DNA from: Rubrivivax sp.
GTDB lineage: Bacteria; Pseudomonadota; Gammaproteobacteria; Burkholderiales; Burkholderiaceae_C
Assembly (NCBI GenBank): GCA_018780805.1
Contig: JADMJD010000087.1
Span: forward strand, 1 to 62,230
Direction of reading: 5' to 3'
DNA: 62,230 nt
Below, piece by piece: positions 36,707-47,385 of the stretch; the stretch's first letter is position 1; the number at the start of each line of letters is the position of its first letter. Position numbers and translations under genes: made by a program. The notes under the pieces were generated by a model. The model worked only from the letters and a program-made list of their open reading frames with translations, had not been told where the DNA came from and made no database searches.

Positions 36707-38071
36707 TCAGCGTGACACCAGGGCCTGCAACAACACCCGCGAATCGGCCAGGCCGGACAGGCCCTGGACACCGTCCAGGAAGGCCTGCACCTGGCCGGCT
36801 GGCAGCGGCATCGCCGCGTAGGCCAAACAATCGTGGAAACGCCCCAGCTGTTGCGCGTCGCTCAAGGGGTTGCCGGGGTAACCGGGCGCGATGTCCAGCT
36901 GCCGGTGGTGGCGCTGGCCGTCGGTGGTGGTCAGCATGACGTCGACCGCGGTGTGGCCGCGCACGTCCATCGCCGCATCGCCCACGCCGCGCACACGCTC
37001 GGCCAGCGCCAGCACCGCGGGGTCGCGGATCTGTTCTGGGCGGAAGTGTTCCAGCCGCGAACTGCCGCGCACGATGGCGTTGGCCACGCAATACTGCACG
37101 CTGAACTGCGCGTCCACACGCGGGTTGGCGCCAAGCTTGAACGGGTGGCCGACCAGCTTGTGCGAATACGGCGGCTGGCGCACCTCCACCTGCTGCACCC
37201 GGGCCGGTGTCAGCGCCAGGTCCTGCACCAGTTGCAGCGTCAGTTCCGTCAGGCCCTGCGTGGCGCCGCAGCTCGGGAACTTCTTGAACATCATGCGCTG
37301 CAGCCGCCATTCGTCGCCCAGGTCGGCCACCACGGATGCCGGATCCAGCCGCCCACAGCCGAACAGGTGCGGGAAACCGTAGACGCCTTCGAGAAAGTTC
37401 ACCGGCCCGGTGAGCCCGCGCTGCGCCATCTGCGCACATTCCACACCGGCCTGCGCCACCCAGCCTTCGATCAGCCGCACCGCCAACGTGCCGTCGATGT
37501 TGCTCTGGAAACTGCCACCGCAGCGGTTGAAGGCCAGGCCCAGTGCGTTCAGCGTCTGCTGTTCATCCAGACCGAGCACCCGCGCCGCGCCGGCGGTGGC
37601 GGCAAACACCACGGCCACGCCGGTGGGGTCGAAACCGTCGTACTGCGATTCACTCAGGTTGAAGCGGGCGCCCACCTCGCAGCCCACCACCAGCGCGGCC
37701 AGGAACTCGTCGCCCGGGCAGCTGCCGCGCAGCTCGGCCGCGGCAAAACAGGCCGGCACCAGGGCCGAGCCGATGTGCGGCCCGGGCGCCATCGCGTCGC
37801 AGAAGTCCAGCGCGCGGCACATGGTGCCGTTCAGCTGCGCAGCGGCCACAGCCGGCAGACGGTCGCCGAAGACCAGGGTCGTGGCCTGGGGCGTGCCACC
37901 ACGCTCCAGCAGCAGGCTGCGCAGCGCGTTGATGCCGTCTTCCCCGGCGCCGGCCACGCCGGTGCTGCTGGCGGCCATCAGGACGAGCTTTGTGGTGCGC
38001 AGGGCGTCGGCCGGCACGTCGGCAGCGCGCTGCGTGACGACGAAGCGGGCGAGCTGGGACTCGAGTTTCAT
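36707..38071 (-). CDS. MmgE/PrpD family protein
   Basis: The product has 454 residues. It shows family features: a helical N-terminal domain, [32 protein letters not shown] (the active-site region), [12 protein letters not shown], and a small C-terminal alpha/beta lid. Members dehydrate or isomerise hydroxy-acids such as 2-methylcitrate or cis-aconitate derivatives. The usual prp partners are absent. Its place between a hydroxyacid dehydrogenase and a molybdenum hydroxylase suggests a catabolic pathway for an organic acid or aromatic product (inference). It starts 6 bases after the upstream gene's stop. Confidence 0.9.
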   Translation of the reverse strand: MKLESQLARFVVTQRAADVPADALRTTKLVLMAASSTGVAGAGEDGINALRSLLLERGGTPQATTLVFGDRLPAVAAAQLNGTMCRALDFCDAMAPGPHIGSALVPACFAAAELRGSCPGDEFLAALVVGCEVGARFNLSESQYDGFDPTGVAVVFAATAGAARVLGLDEQQTLNALGLAFNRCGGSFQSNIDGTLAVRLIEGWVAQAGVECAQMAQRGLTGPVNFLEGVYGFPHLFGCGRLDPASVVADLGDEWRLQRMMFKKFPSCGATQGLTELTLQLVQDLALTPARVQQVEVRQPPYSHKLVGHPFKLGANPRVDAQFSVQYCVANAIVRGSSRLEHFRPEQIRDPAVLALAERVRGVGDAAMDVRGHTAVDVMLTTTDGQRHHRQLDIAPGYPGNPLSDAQQLGRFHDCLAYAAMPLPAGQVQAFLDGVQGLSGLADSRVLLQALVSR

Positions 38072-38077
38072 GGTGTC

Positions 38078-38989
38078 TCAGCCCTGGCGCTCTGCGCGGC
38101 CCGGTGTCAGCTCGGTGCCACTGAGTTTTTCGACCCAACGCACCAGCTCGCTGACACTCGCGCCCGCCCCGGCCGCGTGATCGGCCATGCGCCACAGCTG
38201 CTGGCCCATGCCGGCCATCGGCATCGGCGCGCCGGTCTGCTGCGCCAGCTGCACCGCGATGCCGATGTCCTTCAGCATCAACTCCAGCTTGAAGGGGTCG
38301 TCGAAGCTGCGGTTGAACACACGCTGGTGGAAGTGCGTCTGCGTGATCCAGGAACCACCGGTCGATTGGTTCAGCACGTCGACCATCACGGTCGGGTCCA
38401 GGCCATAGCGTTTGCCCGCTACCAGGGCCTCGGCCGTGGCGGTGAAGGTCATCGCGGTGATGCAGTTGTTGATGCACTTCATCGCGTGGCCGCTGCCCAG
38501 GCCGCCCAGGTGGTGCACCGCTTTGCCCATCAGGTCCAGCAGCGGGCGCACCCGGGCCACGTCGGCGTCGCTGCCGCCGACCATGAACACCAGCTCAGCC
38601 GCCTGCGCGCCCCAGGCCGCGCCCGAGACCGGCGCATCCACCATGCTGGCGCCGCGTTCGGCCAGCCGGGCGGCGGTCTGTTCCGTCAGCCAGGGTTCGG
38701 CCGACGAAGTGTCCAGCAGCAAGGCCCCGGGCCGCAGGCCGTGCAGCAGGCCGTCGGCGCCGAGGGCCACCTGCTGCACCACCTGGCCGTTGGGCAGCAT
38801 CGTGATGAGCACATCGCTGGCCGCAGCCACGGCCGCCGGTGTCAGCACGGCCTGGCCGCCGATGCCGGCCGCCAGGTCGCGCGCAGCGGCGGTGTTGATG
38901 TCCAGCAGGGTCATCCGGTGCCCGGCTTTGGCCAGGTGCGTGGCCATGGGTGCACCCATCACACCCAGGCCGATGAATCCGATGTCCAT
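38078..38989 (-). CDS. NAD(P)-dependent beta-hydroxyacid dehydrogenase (3-hydroxyisobutyrate dehydrogenase family)
   Basis: The product has 303 residues. The N-terminal Rossmann motif is GFIGLGVMGAPMATHLAKAG (G7-x-G9-x-x-G12). The substrate motif DAPVSGAAWGAQ and catalytic GHAMKCINN (Lys171, Asn174-175) are intact. It would oxidise a 3-hydroxy acid or reduce a semialdehyde such as tartronate semialdehyde. It is the second gene of the dehalogenase run, 42 bp after that gene's stop, and 6 bp ahead of MmgE/PrpD. Confidence 0.9.
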   Translation of the reverse strand: MDIGFIGLGVMGAPMATHLAKAGHRMTLLDINTAAARDLAAGIGGQAVLTPAAVAAASDVLITMLPNGQVVQQVALGADGLLHGLRPGALLLDTSSAEPWLTEQTAARLAERGASMVDAPVSGAAWGAQAAELVFMVGGSDADVARVRPLLDLMGKAVHHLGGLGSGHAMKCINNCITAMTFTATAEALVAGKRYGLDPTVMVDVLNQSTGGSWITQTHFHQRVFNRSFDDPFKLELMLKDIGIAVQLAQQTGAPMPMAGMGQQLWRMADHAAGAGASVSELVRWVEKLSGTELTPGRAERQG

Positions 38990-39031
38990 GTGTGGATCTC
39001 CAGGTTTGAACAGCGTCGTCGGGACGCGGGG

Positions 39032-42000
39032 CTACAGGTCCACCACCAAGGTGCCGCCCGGCACCGCGCTGCGCGAGCAGCACAGGATGACCTGCGCGGC
39101 ACGGGCGCTGCGGCCCAGCACCACGTCGCGGTGGTCCACCACGTCGGAGGCTGCGGCGTCGTAGCGGGTGGCGCAGACACCACACAGGCCGTCGCTGCAT
39201 TTGAGGTCCAGCGCCACACCGGCTTCGGCCAGCACCGCGCTGGCGCTGCGCCCGGCGGGCACGGCCAGCACGCGGCCCGAACGCGCGAGCTTCAGACGGA
39301 ACGGGTGGTCCACGCGCCCGGGCGCCTCCGGCACGCTGAAATACTCCCGGTGCAGCGATTCCTCAGGCCAGCCGCAGGCGCTGGCGGCCGTGAACACGGC
39401 GTCCATGTAGCGCGCCGCGCCGCAGGTGTAGAGCTGCGCGCCGGCGCTGTAGCGCGGCACCAGCGCGGCCAGGTCGGCGCGACCGCCTTCGTCCTTGACG
39501 TGCAGCTGCACCTGCGCGGCCCAGGGCACCTGCGCCAGCTCGTTCAGGAAACCCGCGCTGCGGCGGTTGGCCACGCTGTAGTGCAGCTGGAAGGGCCGGC
39601 CCAGCGTGTGCAGCCGGTGCGCCATCGCGATCAAGGGCGTGACGCCTATGCCGCCGGCAAACAGCAGGCTCACCGCCGCGTCCTCGACCAGCGGAAAGTG
39701 GTTGGCCGGCCGGCGCACAAACACCTGGCGCCCCGGCCTGAAGGCGCGGTGCATCAGCGCAGAGCCGCCACGGCCAGCACCACCGGCGCTGGCCGGCTGC
39801 TCGCGTTGCACGCCCAGCACGTAACGCTGGCGGTCGGCCGGATCGCCAGCCAGGCTGTAGGCACGCTGGTACTCGGGCGCGATGACGACGTCGATGTGCG
39901 CGCCGGCCTCGAAGGCCGGCAGCGGGCCGCCGTCCAGCGCCTCGAACTCGTAGCGGGCCAGGTCCTCGGCCATCTCGTCGCGCCGCACCAGCCGCACCGG
40001 GAACACCGGCGGCTCGGCCGGCAACGGCGCGGTGGCCGGGGCCAGGCCCTCGGTCTGGCCAGCGGCCAGGCGCGCGCGGTAGGCGGCCGGGCTGAGCAGC
40101 GCACGGTAGCGCTGCAGGCCGGCCTCCCGGTCCACCGGGCAGGGCACGGGGTACGGCGGCGGCATGGTGTCAGCCGGGTAGACGGCCAGGCTCTGGTCCT
40201 CGGCGCGCAGCACCAGGTCTTTCTGCAGCCCGCGGCGGTGGGTCTTGGCGGCCTTCACGTAGCGGCCCGACGACCGGTCCAACTCGATGTCCCACCACCA
40301 GGTCTTGACGGGGTTGATGCTGCCGCGGTCCAGCGCATCGTCCAGCCGGGCCAGCGCGGGCGCGGCGGCCGGCAGCTTCATCGCCACCTGGCGCCACAGG
40401 CTGTCGGCGAGCAGGCCTTCCTGGTTCCAGGGGCAGGTCTTCATGCAGCGGCCGCACATGCCGCCGGCGGCGTTGGTGATGCGGTAGCGCGCGCACTTTT
40501 CGGCGTCGCTCTTCCAGATCTCGTAGCCGTTGTACATGACCTTGGGCCCCGCCGTGATGGCCCCGGACGGGCACTCGCGGGCGCACTTGTTGCAGCCTTC
40601 GCAAAAGCGCTGCAGGCCAAAATCGATGGGCCGATCCGGCGCCATCGGCAGGTCGGTCGTGATGCTGCCGCTCTTCAGGCGCGGGCCCAGGAAGGGGTGC
40701 AGGATCACCTCGCCGATGCGGCTGACCTCGCCCAGGCCCGACAGCAGCAGCAGCGGCGGCTGCAGCACGTCGCCGTCCAATACCGAGTGCACCCGCGCGC
40801 TGTAGCCCAGGCGCCGGATCTGTTCGGCCAGCACGCCGCCCATCAGCGAAAAACGCAGGTAGGCGCGCATGCTCTGTGCGACGCTGATCCAGTCGTCGCC
40901 GCTGGCACCCTCCATGGTCTCGTGGCCCTGGTCGATCAGCAGGTTCACGGCGTTGGCGTGGTAAGCGGGCATCGCCCGGCCGCCTGCATCGTGCGAGTAG
41001 TACGCCCAAGCCGGCACGGCGCACAGGCCCACCGCGTCCACGCCCAGCCAATGGGCAGCGGCCTTCAGCCGCTCGGCGTTGTGCCGCGGGTCGGCCGCGC
41101 TGGGTGACACCGGACCGCGCGCGTCACCAAACTGCAGCAACAACAAGGCGCCCAGCGCCCGCCGCGCGCAGGCGCCGATCGGGCTCTTCATCACGTAGTG
41201 CGCGTTTTTGGCGTCCTGTTGCACGTCAGGGCCCAGGTCGCCGAACAGCGCGCGCGCAAAGAAGTCGGCGCGCTTGGGGAAACGGGGCACACGCTCGTGG
41301 TCGATGAAGGTGGTGGGCTGGTCCACGCGCAACAGGTCCTCGAACGGCCAGGCGCCATCGCGGAAGTCCCGCGCCTCGTAGGGCCGATGGTTCAGCGCGC
41401 TCTTGGTGGTGCCCAGGCCCAGCCACCAGGCGGGGCCGTGGCTGTGCCAGCGGTCGGCGCGGTCGGGCGAATCGACCAGCGGTTCATCAGGGGCCATCTC
41501 GAAGCCGGTGCTCACCGCCGCGAGCCCGTAGCGCGTGCCCAGGTACGGATGGGCGCCATCGGCATCGGCCAGGCCGGCCGCACGCGCCAGGCGGCCCAGG
41601 TGCACATCGCTGCAGCTGGCGCTGTGCGCCCGCGCCTCGAAGCCCAGCATCCGCAGGTAGCTGGACAGCAGCACCGCCGTCTGCGCGGCCAGCAGCGCGG
41701 CGCGCTGGGCCTGCGCGCCGTGCAGCCATTCGCAGCCGGGCTCGTCGGGGCGCGGGTCGCGCGGGTACTCGACCGCGATCACCAGCGCATGGCTGTGGTG
41801 GGCCACCGGGCCGTGCTGGGCCTGCGCCGACTCGATCACGTCGGCCAGGATCATGTCCATGCCGGCCGCAAAACTCTGCGGCTGGCTGCGCGCGAGCTGC
41901 TCACCCAGCGCCGCCACGCGCGGGTTGCGGATCGGCTCGGCCAGCAGCGCCGCCGCCGGCAGCGCGCAGACGGCGCTGAGCGTGGCGTCGAAGTACTGGG

Positions 42001-42268
42001 CCGCCGCCTTCAGGTGGCGCGCGCGTTCGGCCGGATCGGCCGGCACCTCGCCGCGTTGCGGGTTGACGGCGCCGTCGCGCACGAGGTCGAACATCGCCAT
42101 GTAGGGCGCCATCGCGTGCACGATGGATTCGGCGTCGGCCGCGTCGAAGGCCAGCGCCTGCATGGGCGGCAGGTCCCCCAGCTCGGGCACCGCCAACTGG
42201 CGCGCCAGGCGTTCCAGTGGGTAGGGGCCCAGGTGCACGGGGCGGTCGCGGGTGGAGAAGAGTCGCAT
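39032..42268 (-). CDS. rdhA: Self-sufficient catabolic reductive dehalogenase (RdhA fused to a flavin/[2Fe-2S] reductase)
   Basis: The product has 1078 residues. Residues about 1-700 form the corrinoid-dependent RdhA part. It has two [4Fe-4S] sites, C556-x2-C559-x2-C562-x3-C566-P and C592-x12-C605-x2-C608-x3-C612-P, the classic RdhA spacing. Residues about 755-980 form a phthalate-dioxygenase-reductase-type domain with RAYSL (803-806) for flavin and AGGIGVTP (871-878) for NAD(P)H. The C-terminal plant-type ferredoxin uses C1024, C1029, C1032 and C1063 or C1064. No Tat signal or membrane anchor is present, so it should be cytoplasmic and NAD(P)H-driven, like BhbA of Comamonas. The predicted job is removal of halide from an organohalide, probably aromatic. 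The substrate is unproven. Confidence 0.9.
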   Translation of the reverse strand: MRLFSTRDRPVHLGPYPLERLARQLAVPELGDLPPMQALAFDAADAESIVHAMAPYMAMFDLVRDGAVNPQRGEVPADPAERARHLKAAAQYFDATLSAVCALPAAALLAEPIRNPRVAALGEQLARSQPQSFAAGMDMILADVIESAQAQHGPVAHHSHALVIAVEYPRDPRPDEPGCEWLHGAQAQRAALLAAQTAVLLSSYLRMLGFEARAHSASCSDVHLGRLARAAGLADADGAHPYLGTRYGLAAVSTGFEMAPDEPLVDSPDRADRWHSHGPAWWLGLGTTKSALNHRPYEARDFRDGAWPFEDLLRVDQPTTFIDHERVPRFPKRADFFARALFGDLGPDVQQDAKNAHYVMKSPIGACARRALGALLLLQFGDARGPVSPSAADPRHNAERLKAAAHWLGVDAVGLCAVPAWAYYSHDAGGRAMPAYHANAVNLLIDQGHETMEGASGDDWISVAQSMRAYLRFSLMGGVLAEQIRRLGYSARVHSVLDGDVLQPPLLLLSGLGEVSRIGEVILHPFLGPRLKSGSITTDLPMAPDRPIDFGLQRFCEGCNKCARECPSGAITAGPKVMYNGYEIWKSDAEKCARYRITNAAGGMCGRCMKTCPWNQEGLLADSLWRQVAMKLPAAAPALARLDDALDRGSINPVKTWWWDIELDRSSGRYVKAAKTHRRGLQKDLVLRAEDQSLAVYPADTMPPPYPVPCPVDREAGLQRYRALLSPAAYRARLAAGQTEGLAPATAPLPAEPPVFPVRLVRRDEMAEDLARYEFEALDGGPLPAFEAGAHIDVVIAPEYQRAYSLAGDPADRQRYVLGVQREQPASAGGAGRGGSALMHRAFRPGRQVFVRRPANHFPLVEDAAVSLLFAGGIGVTPLIAMAHRLHTLGRPFQLHYSVANRRSAGFLNELAQVPWAAQVQLHVKDEGGRADLAALVPRYSAGAQLYTCGAARYMDAVFTAASACGWPEESLHREYFSVPEAPGRVDHPFRLKLARSGRVLAVPAGRSASAVLAEAGVALDLKCSDGLCGVCATRYDAAASDVVDHRDVVLGRSARAAQVILCCSRSAVPGGTLVVDL

Positions 42269-42297
42269 GCGGGCAGGCTACAGTGTCGGCGCACACC

Positions 42298-43800
42298 ATG
42301 ACATCGGCAGACTCCCCAGACACCCTGCGCCAGCAGGCCGCACAGCTTGAACGTGCCGGCCACCTCGAAGAGGCGATCGCCACGCACCGGCGGCTGCTGG
42401 CGCTGCGCCCACACTGGGCCGACGGTTGGTACAACCTGGGCCAGACGCAGTGGCAGGCACGGCAGTTCGAGGCCGCACTCACCACCTACGCACATGCACT
42501 GGGCCTGGGCATCACGCAGCCCGAAGAAGTGCACCTGAACCGCGCCGTGATCCTGGCGCGGGACCTGGGCCGCAGCGACGAAGCCGTGCACGACCTGGAA
42601 CGCGCGCTGGCGCTGAACCCGCGCTACGGCCCGGCGCTGCTGAACCTGGGCAACGTGTGCGAGCAGCGCGGTGATCGGGAGCGTGCCCGCACGCTCTACC
42701 AGCAGGTGCTGGCGCTGGACCCGCGCCAGGCCCTGGCCCTCTCGCGCTTGCCCAACCTGCAGACGCTGCAGGACCCGGCCGACCCGCTGATCGGCCAGCT
42801 GCAGCAGGCCTTGGCGGTGCCCGGCCGCCACCCGGCCGAACGGGCCGACCTGGGCTTTGGCCTGGGCAAGGCGCTGGACGACGTGGGCCGCTACGACGAG
42901 GCCTTTGCGGCCTACCAGGCGGCCAACGCCGCCAGCCGCGAGGCCGGCGGCCCGGCCGTGCGCTACGACGCCGCGGCGCATGAGCGGCATGTGGACCGCC
43001 TGATCGCCAGCTTCCCGCGCCCGGCGGTGCTGCGGCCCGACACCTCGGGCCGCCCGCCGCCGCTCTTCATCTGCGGCATGTTCCGCTCCGGCTCCACGCT
43101 GGTGGAGCAGGTGCTGGGCGCGCACCCGCAGCTGACGGCCGGGGGCGAGCTGGACCTGCTGCCCACCCTGGCCCGCCAGCACCTGCCGCCGGGTGCGCCC
43201 TGGCCGGTGCTGGACGACCCCGCCGCGCTGCAGGCCCTGGCCGACCAGTACCTGGCGGGTGTGGCGCAGCGTCTTCCCGGCACAACACAGATCACCGACA
43301 AGCGGCCCGACAACTTCCTGCACATCGGCCTGATCAAGACCCTGTTCCCCGACGCGCGCATCGTCTTCACACGCCGTGAACCGCTGGACAACTGCCTGTC
43401 GGTCTGGTTCCTGCACCTGAGCCGCAGCATGCCCTACGCGCTGGACCTGCTGGACACCGCGCACTGGTACCAACAGCACCTGCGCCTGCTGCGGCACTGG
43501 CAGGCGGTTTACGGCGACGATCTGTTCGTGTTCGACTACGACCGTTTTGTGCGCGGGCCCGAGCCGGTCGCCCAGCAGCTGCTGGCCTTTTGCGGCCTGC
43601 CTTGGGACCCGGCCTGTCTGCGCTTCCAAGAGCGGCGCAGCGTGGTGCAGACCGCCAGCCTCTGGCAGGTGCGCCAGCCGCTGCACACACGCTCGTCGGG
43701 GCGCTGGCGGCACTACGCGGCGCTGCTGGGGCCGCTGCGCGCGGCGCTGGGTGAGGATGCCGAGCCGTCTTCTGACGACACCCGCGACGCCAGCACGTAG
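42298..43800 (+). CDS. TPR-domain sulfotransferase
   Basis: The product has 500 residues. TPR helices occupy about 5-190 (ADGWYNLGQTQWQARQFEAA, GPALLNLGNVCEQRGDRERA). The sulfotransferase domain follows, with a PAPS-binding loop GMFRSGSTLVEQVLG (about 260) and the 3'-phosphate motif IVFTRREPLDNCLSVWF. It resembles the tyrosylprotein-type enzymes of bacteria and probably sulfates a protein or polysaccharide. There is no signal peptide. It is divergent from rdhA with 29 bp between starts, too close for two independent full promoters without overlap. The 3' end overlaps the next gene by 88 bases. Confidence 0.9.
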   Translation: MTSADSPDTLRQQAAQLERAGHLEEAIATHRRLLALRPHWADGWYNLGQTQWQARQFEAALTTYAHALGLGITQPEEVHLNRAVILARDLGRSDEAVHDLERALALNPRYGPALLNLGNVCEQRGDRERARTLYQQVLALDPRQALALSRLPNLQTLQDPADPLIGQLQQALAVPGRHPAERADLGFGLGKALDDVGRYDEAFAAYQAANAASREAGGPAVRYDAAAHERHVDRLIASFPRPAVLRPDTSGRPPPLFICGMFRSGSTLVEQVLGAHPQLTAGGELDLLPTLARQHLPPGAPWPVLDDPAALQALADQYLAGVAQRLPGTTQITDKRPDNFLHIGLIKTLFPDARIVFTRREPLDNCLSVWFLHLSRSMPYALDLLDTAHWYQQHLRLLRHWQAVYGDDLFVFDYDRFVRGPEPVAQQLLAFCGLPWDPACLRFQERRSVVQTASLWQVRQPLHTRSSGRWRHYAALLGPLRAALGEDAEPSSDDTRDAST

Positions 43801-44657
43801 GCCGTCCAGTGCGCCAGTGGGTCCAGCACGCGGGGGTCCACGGCGCCGAGGAACACACCGGCACCGCCGGGCGCCGGGTCGTGCGTGTGGCGCCAGACCT
43901 GCACGGTGGCAAAGCCGGCGGCATGCAGTGCGCTTGTCAGTTCCGCCACGGTCCACAGCCGCCAGCGGTAGCGGAAGGCATCGCGCAGGTCCAGCACGCG
44001 GCCCGGGTGCGCCGGGTCGGCCGTGCGGAAGTGGATGCGGCAATCGATGTGCCGCGTGCGGGCGTCGAAGTGGCGCTGCTCCCAGGTGTACTCGAAGGGC
44101 GGGATCGCCGCCTCGGTGGGCAGCCGCGGCTGCGGCGTGATCAGGTGGCGGTCGCTGCGGGGTTTCTTCGCGGCCGGCCCACCGAACAGGTTCAGCACCA
44201 GCACCCCCTGCGGCGCCAGGCAGTGCCAGGCATGCTGCAGGTAAGCCTGCAGCTGAGCCGGCTCGCGCAGGTAGAGGATGCTGAAGTTCAGCACCGACAG
44301 GATGTGCGCGGCCGGCACGGCCGGCGGCGCGGTGGCCACCACATCGGCCTCGACGAACTGCAGTGCCGCTGCACAGTCGCCCAGCAGGCGCTCGGCCCGG
44401 CGCCGGGCCCAGGCGACGGTGGGGCCGTCCAGATCCACCGCCACCGCCTGGCGGCCCGGCGCCAGCGCCAGCCAGGCCACGGCCTCGGCGCTGGTGCCGG
44501 CAAAGTCCTCACGCAGCACGGTGGGCGTGTGGCCCGGGTGCAGACGCTCGAACATCAGGCGCAAAACCGTGGCGTGGGTCTCAGGGGCCTGCACGGCCCA
44601 GCGGTAGAGCTCGAGCAGATCCACACCTGCTTTGTCACGCTGTGATCTGGCCACCAT
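43713..44657 (-). CDS. Class I SAM-dependent methyltransferase
   Basis: The product has 314 residues. The Rossmann-like core runs from [19 protein letters not shown] (motif I position) through AVAVDLDG (the acidic ribose contact) and [18 protein letters not shown] to VLVLNLFGG. It resembles C-methyltransferases with the Pfam class I methyltransferase fold; the substrate is unknown. The last 29 codons, rich in Ser and Ala, are antisense to the end of the sulfotransferase gene and may be dispensable. ATG 44657 is chosen over GTG 44666. It is divergent from mutS. Confidence 0.85.
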   Translation of the reverse strand: MVARSQRDKAGVDLLELYRWAVQAPETHATVLRLMFERLHPGHTPTVLREDFAGTSAEAVAWLALAPGRQAVAVDLDGPTVAWARRRAERLLGDCAAALQFVEADVVATAPPAVPAAHILSVLNFSILYLREPAQLQAYLQHAWHCLAPQGVLVLNLFGGPAAKKPRSDRHLITPQPRLPTEAAIPPFEYTWEQRHFDARTRHIDCRIHFRTADPAHPGRVLDLRDAFRYRWRLWTVAELTSALHAAGFATVQVWRHTHDPAPGGAGVFLGAVDPRVLDPLAHWTAYVLASRVSSEDGSASSPSAARSGPSSAA

Positions 44658-44714
44658 GTCTGCCACCGTTCAGACCCCTGGGCCCGCATTCTGCGCCGGG
44701 CCGGCGGCCTCGCC

Positions 44715-44720
44715 TAAGAT
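44715..44720 (+). promoter_or_regulatory. Candidate -10 element of mutS
   Basis: TAAGAT lies 10 bases before the mutS ATG in the gap to the divergent methyltransferase. No clear -35 element was found. Confidence 0.3.
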
Positions 44721-44730
44721 GCGCGGCGCC

Positions 44731-47367
44731 ATGAATCTGCCCTTGTCCCACGCCTCGACCCCGCCACTCGACCTCTCGGCTCACACGCCGATGATGCAGC
44801 AGTACCTGCGCATCAAGGCCGACCATGTCGACGCCCTGGTGCTCTACCGCATGGGCGACTTCTACGAGCTGTTCTACGACGATGCGCGGCGTGCGCACCG
44901 GCTGCTGGACATCACGCTCACCACACGCGGCCAGAGTGCGGGTGAACCGGTGGTGATGGCCGGGGTCCCGGTGCACGCGCTGGAGAACTACCTCGCGCGG
45001 CTGATCAAGATGGGCGAGGCGGTCGCGATCGCCGAGCAGGTGGGCGATGTCGCCACCGCCAAGGGCCCGGTGGAGCGCAAGGTGGTGCGGGTGGTCACGC
45101 CCGGCACCGTCACCGACAGCGAGCTGATGGCCGACCGCGCCGAGACGCTGCTGCTGGCCGTGCACAAAAGCCGCCAAAGGCCATCCAGCACAACGCCTGA
45201 CGGCGTCGTGTGGGGCCTGGCCTGGCTGGGCCTGAGCAGCGGCCGGCTGGGCCTGAGCGAATGCGATGACGACGAGCTGCCGGGCTGGCTGGCGCGGCTG
45301 GCGCCGGCCGAGATCCTGCACGACGGCGGTGCGCCGGTGTGGCCCGGTGTGTCGAGTGCCCGCACCACGCGGCCGGCCTGGCAGTTCGAAGCCGACCTGG
45401 GCCTGAAGAAGCTGTGTGCACAGCTGCAGGTGGCCTCACTCAACGGCTTCAACGCGCAGGACCTGCCAACAGCCCACGCTGCCGCCGCGGCCTTGTTGAG
45501 TTTTGCCGAACACACCCAGGGCCGCGCGCTCAGCCATGTGCGCACGCTGGAAGTGCAGCGTGCCACCGACCTGATCAACCTGCCGCCGGCCACGCTGCGC
45601 AACCTGGAACTGGTGCAGACGCTGCGCGGCGAAGACGCACCCACGCTGCTGTCGCTGCTGGACAGCTGCCGCACCGGCATGGGCAGCCGGCTGTTGCGCC
45701 AATGGCTGACCCAGCCGCTGCGCGAGCGCCGCAGCGCCACGCAGCGGCTGGACGCGATTGCCGCGCTGCATGCCCAGGGTTTCGACGCCCTGCGTGTCCA
45801 ACTGGCGCAGACCAGCGATGTCGAACGCATCACGGCCCGCATCGCCCTGGGCTCGGTGCGCCCGCGCGAGCTGGCCGGCCTGCGCGACACCCTGGCCACG
45901 CTGCCCGCGCTGCGCGCCGTGGCGCCGGCCGGCAGCACCTTGCTGGACCAGCTGCACAGCGCACTGCAACCCGATGCCGGCATCGCCGAACTGCTGCGCG
46001 CCGTGGCCGACGAACCCGCGGTGCTGCTGCGCGACGGCGGTGTGATCGCGGCCGGTGTGGATGCCGAGCTCGACGAGCTGCGTGCCATCGGTGCCAACTG
46101 CGACGCCTTCCTGCTCGACCTGGAACAACGTGAACGCAGCCGCAGTGGCATCAACAACCTGCGCGTGATGTTCAACAAGGTGCACGGTTTTTACATCGAG
46201 GTCACGGCCTCGCAGGTGGGCAAGGTGCCGGCCGACTACCAGCGCCGGCAGACCATGAAAAACGCGGAGCGTTACATCACGCCGGAGCTGAAGACCTTCG
46301 AGGACAAGGCCTTGTCGGCGCAAGACCGGGCGCTGGCGCGCGAGAAGTGGCTGTACGACAACCTGGTCGAGGCGCTGCAGGCCCATCTGGCCGAACTGGG
46401 CGCGCTGGCGAGAGCACTGGCGGCGCTGGACACCCTGGCCGCGCTGGCTGAACGGGCGGCCACGCTGGGCTGGGCGCGACCCGAGTTTGTGCCTTTCCCC
46501 TGCCTGAGCATCCAGGACGGCCGCCACCCGGTGGTGGAAGCTCGCCTGGCAGAAACCGGCGGCGGCAGTTTCATCGCCAACCACTGCCGGCTGGACGCGA
46601 AGACCCGCATGCTGGTGGTCACCGGCCCCAACATGGGCGGCAAGAGCACCTTCATGCGCCAGGTGGCGATCATCACGCTGCTGGCGTCCATCGGCAGCTG
46701 CGTGCCGGCCAGCGCCTGCCGGCTCGGGCCCATCGACGCCATCCACACGCGCATCGGCGCGGCCGACGACCTGGCCAACGCCCAGTCCACCTTCATGGTG
46801 GAGATGACCGAAGCCGCGGCCATCGTGCACGCGGCCACCGAACACAGCCTGGTGCTGATGGACGAGATCGGCCGCGGCACCAGCACCTTCGACGGCCTGG
46901 CGCTGGCCGGTGCCATCGCCACCCAGCTGCACGACCGCAACAAGGCTTTCACGCTGTTTGCCACGCACTACTTCGAGCTCACGGCCTTCCCGGAAAAACA
47001 CGTGGGTGCGGTGAACGTGCATGTCAGCGCGGCTGAATCGCAAGGACAGGCCGGCGACCGCATCGTCTTCCTGCACCAGATCGAACCCGGCCCCGCCAGC
47101 CGGAGTTACGGCGTGCAGGTGGCGCGCCTGGCCGGCATGCCGGCGCCGCTGATCCGGCAGGCCAGGGCGGCGCTGGAGGCGCTGGAAGCGCAGTCCGACG
47201 CGCAGCAGGCGCAGGTGGACCTGTTTGCCGCGCCACCCGTCACGGCGGCGCCGGAACCCTCGGCGGTTGAGCGCGCCCTCGAGGCGATCAACCCCGATGA
47301 ACTGACGCCCCGCGAGGCACTGGACGCGCTCTACCGCCTGAAGGCGGCCGCCATCCGAGGCTGCTGA
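44731..47367 (+). CDS. mutS: DNA mismatch repair ATPase MutS
   Basis: The product has 878 residues. The mismatch-wedge Phe44-Tyr-Glu46 (GDFYELF) is intact. The ATPase domain has Walker [10 protein letters not shown] (632-640), a Walker B region [16 protein letters not shown] and the ATHYFEL signature. The start follows the family pattern ([15 protein letters not shown] shortly after). The C-terminus retains the short tetramerisation tail. It is a housekeeping gene. It ends 18 bp from a convergent PEP-CTERM gene. Confidence 0.98.
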   Translation: MNLPLSHASTPPLDLSAHTPMMQQYLRIKADHVDALVLYRMGDFYELFYDDARRAHRLLDITLTTRGQSAGEPVVMAGVPVHALENYLARLIKMGEAVAIAEQVGDVATAKGPVERKVVRVVTPGTVTDSELMADRAETLLLAVHKSRQRPSSTTPDGVVWGLAWLGLSSGRLGLSECDDDELPGWLARLAPAEILHDGGAPVWPGVSSARTTRPAWQFEADLGLKKLCAQLQVASLNGFNAQDLPTAHAAAAALLSFAEHTQGRALSHVRTLEVQRATDLINLPPATLRNLELVQTLRGEDAPTLLSLLDSCRTGMGSRLLRQWLTQPLRERRSATQRLDAIAALHAQGFDALRVQLAQTSDVERITARIALGSVRPRELAGLRDTLATLPALRAVAPAGSTLLDQLHSALQPDAGIAELLRAVADEPAVLLRDGGVIAAGVDAELDELRAIGANCDAFLLDLEQRERSRSGINNLRVMFNKVHGFYIEVTASQVGKVPADYQRRQTMKNAERYITPELKTFEDKALSAQDRALAREKWLYDNLVEALQAHLAELGALARALAALDTLAALAERAATLGWARPEFVPFPCLSIQDGRHPVVEARLAETGGGSFIANHCRLDAKTRMLVVTGPNMGGKSTFMRQVAIITLLASIGSCVPASACRLGPIDAIHTRIGAADDLANAQSTFMVEMTEAAAIVHAATEHSLVLMDEIGRGTSTFDGLALAGAIATQLHDRNKAFTLFATHYFELTAFPEKHVGAVNVHVSAAESQGQAGDRIVFLHQIEPGPASRSYGVQVARLAGMPAPLIRQARAALEALEAQSDAQQAQVDLFAAPPVTAAPEPSAVERALEAINPDELTPREALDALYRLKAAAIRGC

Positions 47368-47385
47368 ACGGCAGACGCCCCTGTT

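Noticed and set aside
36833..41107. A plus-strand open frame of over 1400 codons antisense to the dehalogenase run
   Set aside because: It lacks any domain, is rich in His, Arg, Gly and Gln as expected for antisense of GC-rich genes, and overlaps several well-supported genes.
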